A DNA stretch of 64,000 nucleotides. Origin: Flavicella sp963932955 (GTDB lineage: Bacteria > Bacteroidota > Bacteroidia > Flavobacteriales > Flavobacteriaceae). Below are positions 61,723 to 64,000 of the stretch, piece by piece. The first letter of the stretch is position 1. Each line of letters begins with the position of its first letter. The notes beneath the pieces were generated by a model that saw only the letters and a list, made by a program, of their open reading frames with translations, was not told the DNA's origin and made no database searches. The DNA lies in NCBI GenBank assembly GCA_963932955.1, contig CAWVRK010000009.1:11590-75589 (forward strand). Reading direction: 5' to 3'. The translations under genes and the position numbers were made by a program.

Positions 61723-62295
61723 TCATTGGTTTTGATAGGTCTCCCCTATTTTCTCCAGTTCAGCATACCAATCTTCTCCAAATTTTCGGACCAATGCTTG
61801 TTTTAAAAATTTATAAACGGGCACCTGAAGTTCTTCTCCCAAGGCACAGGCAGGATCACAAATTTCCCATTGGTCATAATTGACTCCTGAAAACTCCGAG
61901 TAATCGCGAACACGGATGGGATACAAGTGACAAGAAACTGGTTTTTTCCAGGAAATCAAACCGCTGTTGTAGGCTTCTTCGATCCCACAGAGTGCAGTTT
62001 TTTTTTCGTCATAAATAACGTAGGCACAATCTGCATTGTCAATCAAAGGTGTTTCGTGTTCTCCAAGAGCGTTGGTCGTATAGCATCCTTGTGCTGCTAT
62101 AGCTTGCACTCCTTCCGGTCTTAAAAGGGGTTTTACCTCAGGATAAATGTCTTTTAAGATTTGCAACTCTCTTTCTTCCAAAGGAGCCCCCGCATCTCCT
62201 GCTACACAACAAGCCCCTTTGCAGGCGGACAGGTTGCACACAAAATCTTTTTCAAGAATTGCTTCGGACACGATGGTTTTTCCCAGTTCAAACAT
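61723..62295 (-). CDS. DUF3109 family cysteine-rich protein
   Basis: A 190-residue soluble protein with conserved cysteines in KDFVCNLSACKGACCVAG, ADCAYVIY, TALCGIEEAY, SCHLYPIRV and CDPACALGEE, so a metal cluster or zinc site is likely (family DUF3109, related to the YkgJ-type cysteine cluster). Its function is unknown. ATG 62295 (MFELGKTIVSEAIL) is used instead of a 16-residue longer in-frame start, since the longer form is not family-like. A full -33/-7 promoter lies at 62399-62430. Confidence 0.88.
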   Translation of the reverse strand: MFELGKTIVSEAILEKDFVCNLSACKGACCVAGDAGAPLEERELQILKDIYPEVKPLLRPEGVQAIAAQGCYTTNALGEHETPLIDNADCAYVIYDEKKTALCGIEEAYNSGLISWKKPVSCHLYPIRVRDYSEFSGVNYDQWEICDPACALGEELQVPVYKFLKQALVRKFGEDWYAELEKIGETYQNQ

Positions 62296-62339
62296 GCGAC
62301 AAAAATAGGGAATCTTTCGGCATGTTTTGACGGGCAGGA

Positions 62340-62732
62340 TCAAAAAAGGAAGCTAAAAATAGATCCTTGTGAAAATAATTTGTGAAGTTTTATACTTGCA
62401 AACGTAATGCTTGTGGACTTCAGTGTCAAAGAAATGTCCATTTTATGTGATTTTGAAGTTGAATAATACCTAACCTTAATCCTTTCTGCATTTTCTCTCA
62501 AAAAAGTGGTTTTCTTTGAAAGGTTATAGTTTGGAACTTTTCCTAATTCTTTATTCATTCTCTCTACCCAATTAATCCAACCTTTTGTATCAGAAAGAAG
62601 AACCTCTTCTTTTTTGTATGAATTCAAATTCTTTTGATTTTCAGTTATGATTCCATTAAACTTTTCTCTCAATTGTTCTCCAACCTTCTGAGTTAACTTA
62701 CCAACCGTTATATCAAATTCTATTTGAATCAA
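62340..62732 (-). CDS. hypothetical protein, unrecognised, possibly truncated
   Basis: A 130-residue frame starting ATG 62732, 19 bp after the SGNH gene stop, so it may be co-transcribed with it. The first 100 residues are charged and helical (for example EQLREKFNGIITENQKN); the last 30 or so (LTLKSTSITFASIKLHKLF) look less protein-like and overlap the DUF3109 promoter. I could not assign a family. It may be a short accessory gene, or the decayed 3' end of one. The base composition is more AT-rich than the genes to the left. Confidence 0.45.
   Translation of the reverse strand: MIQIEFDITVGKLTQKVGEQLREKFNGIITENQKNLNSYKKEEVLLSDTKGWINWVERMNKELGKVPNYNLSKKTTFLRENAERIKVRYYSTSKSHKMDISLTLKSTSITFASIKLHKLFSQGSIFSFLF
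62399..62430 (-). promoter_or_regulatory. promoter of the DUF3109 gene
   Basis: On the minus strand TTTG (62430-62427), a 20-nt spacer and TACGTTTG (62406-62399) match the Bacteroidota -33/-7 consensus. It falls within the 3' part of the hypothetical ORF at 62340-62732. Confidence 0.65.
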
Positions 62733-62751
62733 CTCATCATTATATCTATGT

Positions 62752-63609
62752 TTATTCTTCTTTACTCTCTATTATTTTTTTTGAAAATTCTTTTGAAAAC
62801 CACTCTAAACCTTTTTTAGACAAGTGACAATTATCATTAGCTCGGTAATTGAAATATGTAATTAAGTCCGTATTGGGTCCTCTGAGAATATTGTTTAAAT
62901 TTTTGATTAGACTATCTTGAATTTGAAGAAGTTCTCTATCAATCGTATTATTACAATAGGATGTTTGACATAAATAAAGGGGACTTAAAATATTGTTAAT
63001 TTTGTTTCTTTCGGTGAAATCTACAAAGTCTTTATAGTATCCATCATGTCCAGAAACGTTTTCGTTGTTTCTCTCTCCTTGATGGAAAAGAATTCCGTCC
63101 ACTTTTCCATATATCTTTGTGAGTTCATTATAACTATTAACGAAAGAACTATATAAATCCCCAGAAGTAACTTGTTTTAGACTAATACCTCCTACACCTA
63201 AGTTTAAAAAAACTACTTTATCAGTATACCCAGAAACTATTAACTCTCTCCCTATCAAACCCCAAACCGACATACCTTTACCAGTTGTTCCTAAACTTGG
63301 GTCTTTGTATTGATACGTTTTTCCATTATAATAATTGAAAACACCATCGTAATCTGTTTTGAAAAGTTCACCAGAATTTGAAGAGTTTGATTGACCTAAC
63401 GTTATAAATACCTTTACATTGTCTGTCCCTTGAGTTTTAGAGACAATTCTATCTGAAACATCATTATAGGGTCCGGTTTGACTTTGTTTGTGGACATTAA
63501 GATATTCATTAACAATTCCGTAAGGAAACAAACGATACCTACCAGTTAATACACCAAGTAAATAAATGAAACAGAGAAACGATAAAAGGGTTATTAATTT
63601 TTTTAACAT
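62752..63609 (-). CDS. SGNH hydrolase, sialate O-acetylesterase/CE-like
   Basis: The 285-residue protein has an N-terminal signal anchor (about residues 4-22). SGNH-type motifs are visible: GQSN with Ser74, the glycine-rich NLGVGGISL segment, HQGE (176-179) and the Asp/His pair Asp259/His262 (ANDNCHLS). This resembles carbohydrate-active esterases of the sialate O-acetylesterase type, which remove acetyl groups from polysaccharides. It probably acts in the periplasm or at the outer face. The low-GC surroundings suggest a polysaccharide-related accessory locus. Confidence 0.8.
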   Translation of the reverse strand: MLKKLITLLSFLCFIYLLGVLTGRYRLFPYGIVNEYLNVHKQSQTGPYNDVSDRIVSKTQGTDNVKVFITLGQSNSSNSGELFKTDYDGVFNYYNGKTYQYKDPSLGTTGKGMSVWGLIGRELIVSGYTDKVVFLNLGVGGISLKQVTSGDLYSSFVNSYNELTKIYGKVDGILFHQGERNNENVSGHDGYYKDFVDFTERNKINNILSPLYLCQTSYCNNTIDRELLQIQDSLIKNLNNILRGPNTDLITYFNYRANDNCHLSKKGLEWFSKEFSKKIIESKEE

Positions 63610-63763
63610 AAAATTTTAAATTATATAATAGTATTAAAATAAATAAAATTAAACAAGTTCCAAGAGTAACCAGGGGGAATTTTGTTGATTGATCTTGGGA
63701 GGGATTGTGATATGTAAATTTATACCCAAATTATTATTTTTTCATTTCCCTTCTTCATCATTA

Positions 63764-64000
63764 CTAATCTAATACCTCAATTGTAAGATTAGAAACCTCC
63801 ACGATATCCTCTCTATTGATTCTTTCTTCTCTAATTTTACCCTTCTTATAAATGGAATGAACGTGATTGTTCTTAAAGATACTTCCACGAGGTGTTTTTA
63901 ACCCCTCCTCATTGAATATTTGAGATATCTTTCTATACCCAATAGGGGTAAGAAAACACTCTTTATATTTACAAATTCGGTTGAATAAATACTGTTGATA
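63764..64000 (-). CDS. C-terminal end of a protein with recombinase-like helix (N-terminus outside window)
   Basis: The minus-strand frame is open from the window edge to a TAG at 63764-63766, giving 79 visible residues with no start inside the window. The segment GYRKISQIFNEEGLKTPRG followed by NNHVHSIYKKGKIREER resembles the helix-turn pattern of the Recombinase domain found in serine recombinases, but similar C-terminal tails are also seen in proteins of unknown role in flavobacterial polysaccharide clusters. No function is assigned. The SGNH gene starts 154 bp downstream. Confidence 0.55.
   Translation of the reverse strand, partial: YQQYLFNRICKYKECFLTPIGYRKISQIFNEEGLKTPRGSIFKNNHVHSIYKKGKIREERINREDIVEVSNLTIEVLD

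Noticed and set aside
1..64000. CRISPR arrays, IS elements, prophage, toxin-antitoxin or restriction systems
   Set aside because: No regularly spaced repeats, transposase motifs, phage structural genes or defence-gene families were found. The recombinase-like tail at the right edge is too short to call a mobile element.

Overview
The window looks like a chromosomal segment of a member of the Bacteroidota, most likely class Flavobacteriia. The evidence is the set of lineage-restricted families (DUF6427/DUF6341, DUF4286, DUF4254, DUF3078, DUF3109), a type IX secretion (T9SS) type B cargo next to a PorP/SprF protein, a TonB receptor with a carboxypeptidase-like N-terminal domain, split atpD-atpC genes with a short epsilon subunit, and many promoters with the Bacteroidota -7 element TAnnTTTG. 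Start regions lack Shine-Dalgarno sequences, and TTG/GTG starts are fairly common. I found no rRNA, tRNA, IS element, prophage or CRISPR array.

Layout. 0-4.6 kb (minus): yicC-gmk-nadD-M23 peptidase-GH3, an operon running off the left edge. 4.7-7.7 kb: a heptosyltransferase-like GT9, DUF6427 divergent from DUF6341, and trmB. 7.7-15.2 kb (minus): an ABC ATPase, recA, the biotin genes bioF-bioD-bioA, and atpD-atpC. 15.3-21.6 kb (minus): a TonB-dependent receptor and a large secreted metzincin protease with a T9SS tail. 21.7-32.5 kb (mostly plus): ribF, a lipoprotein, serS, DUF4286-rsmA-mgtE, a SpoU methyltransferase on minus, then ileS-DksA-like-lspA. 32.8-43 kb: aquaporin, glyS, an anchored coiled-coil protein, comF, an Ig-like lipoprotein, a DinB-like protein, an ArsC-like protein, DUF4254, and tdk-alr. 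43-51 kb: rsmI, aspS, a ClC-CBS transporter, tadA, and dxs-DUF3078. 51-57.7 kb: PorP/SprF with a large beta-propeller T9SS cargo, dgt, and a phosphate-selective-type porin. 57.8-62.3 kb (minus): nrdB-nrdA and DUF3109.

The last 1.7 kb (62.34-64.0 kb) is visibly more AT-rich. It holds an SGNH carbohydrate-esterase-like protein, an unrecognised short ORF, and the C-terminal end of a protein with a recombinase-like helix region. It reads as the edge of an accessory, possibly surface-polysaccharide, region.

Functionally this is mainly core metabolism: translation (four aminoacyl-tRNA synthetases and several tRNA/rRNA modification enzymes), nucleotide supply (nrdAB, dgt, tdk, gmk), cofactors (biotin, FAD, NAD, isoprenoid precursor) and cell envelope (alr, lspA, M23, GT9, receptors, porin, T9SS cargo). 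I do not see a convincing new multi-gene system. The points most worth a second look are regulatory: -7 boxes 4-5 nt from start codons (glyS, tadA, dxs), a dyad plus a perfect DnaA box upstream of nrdB, a 17-bp perfect hairpin before bioF, and a terminator inside the end of rsmI. The T9SS cargo/PorP pair, a ClC protein lacking the proton glutamate, and the truncated right-hand edge are the other candidates.
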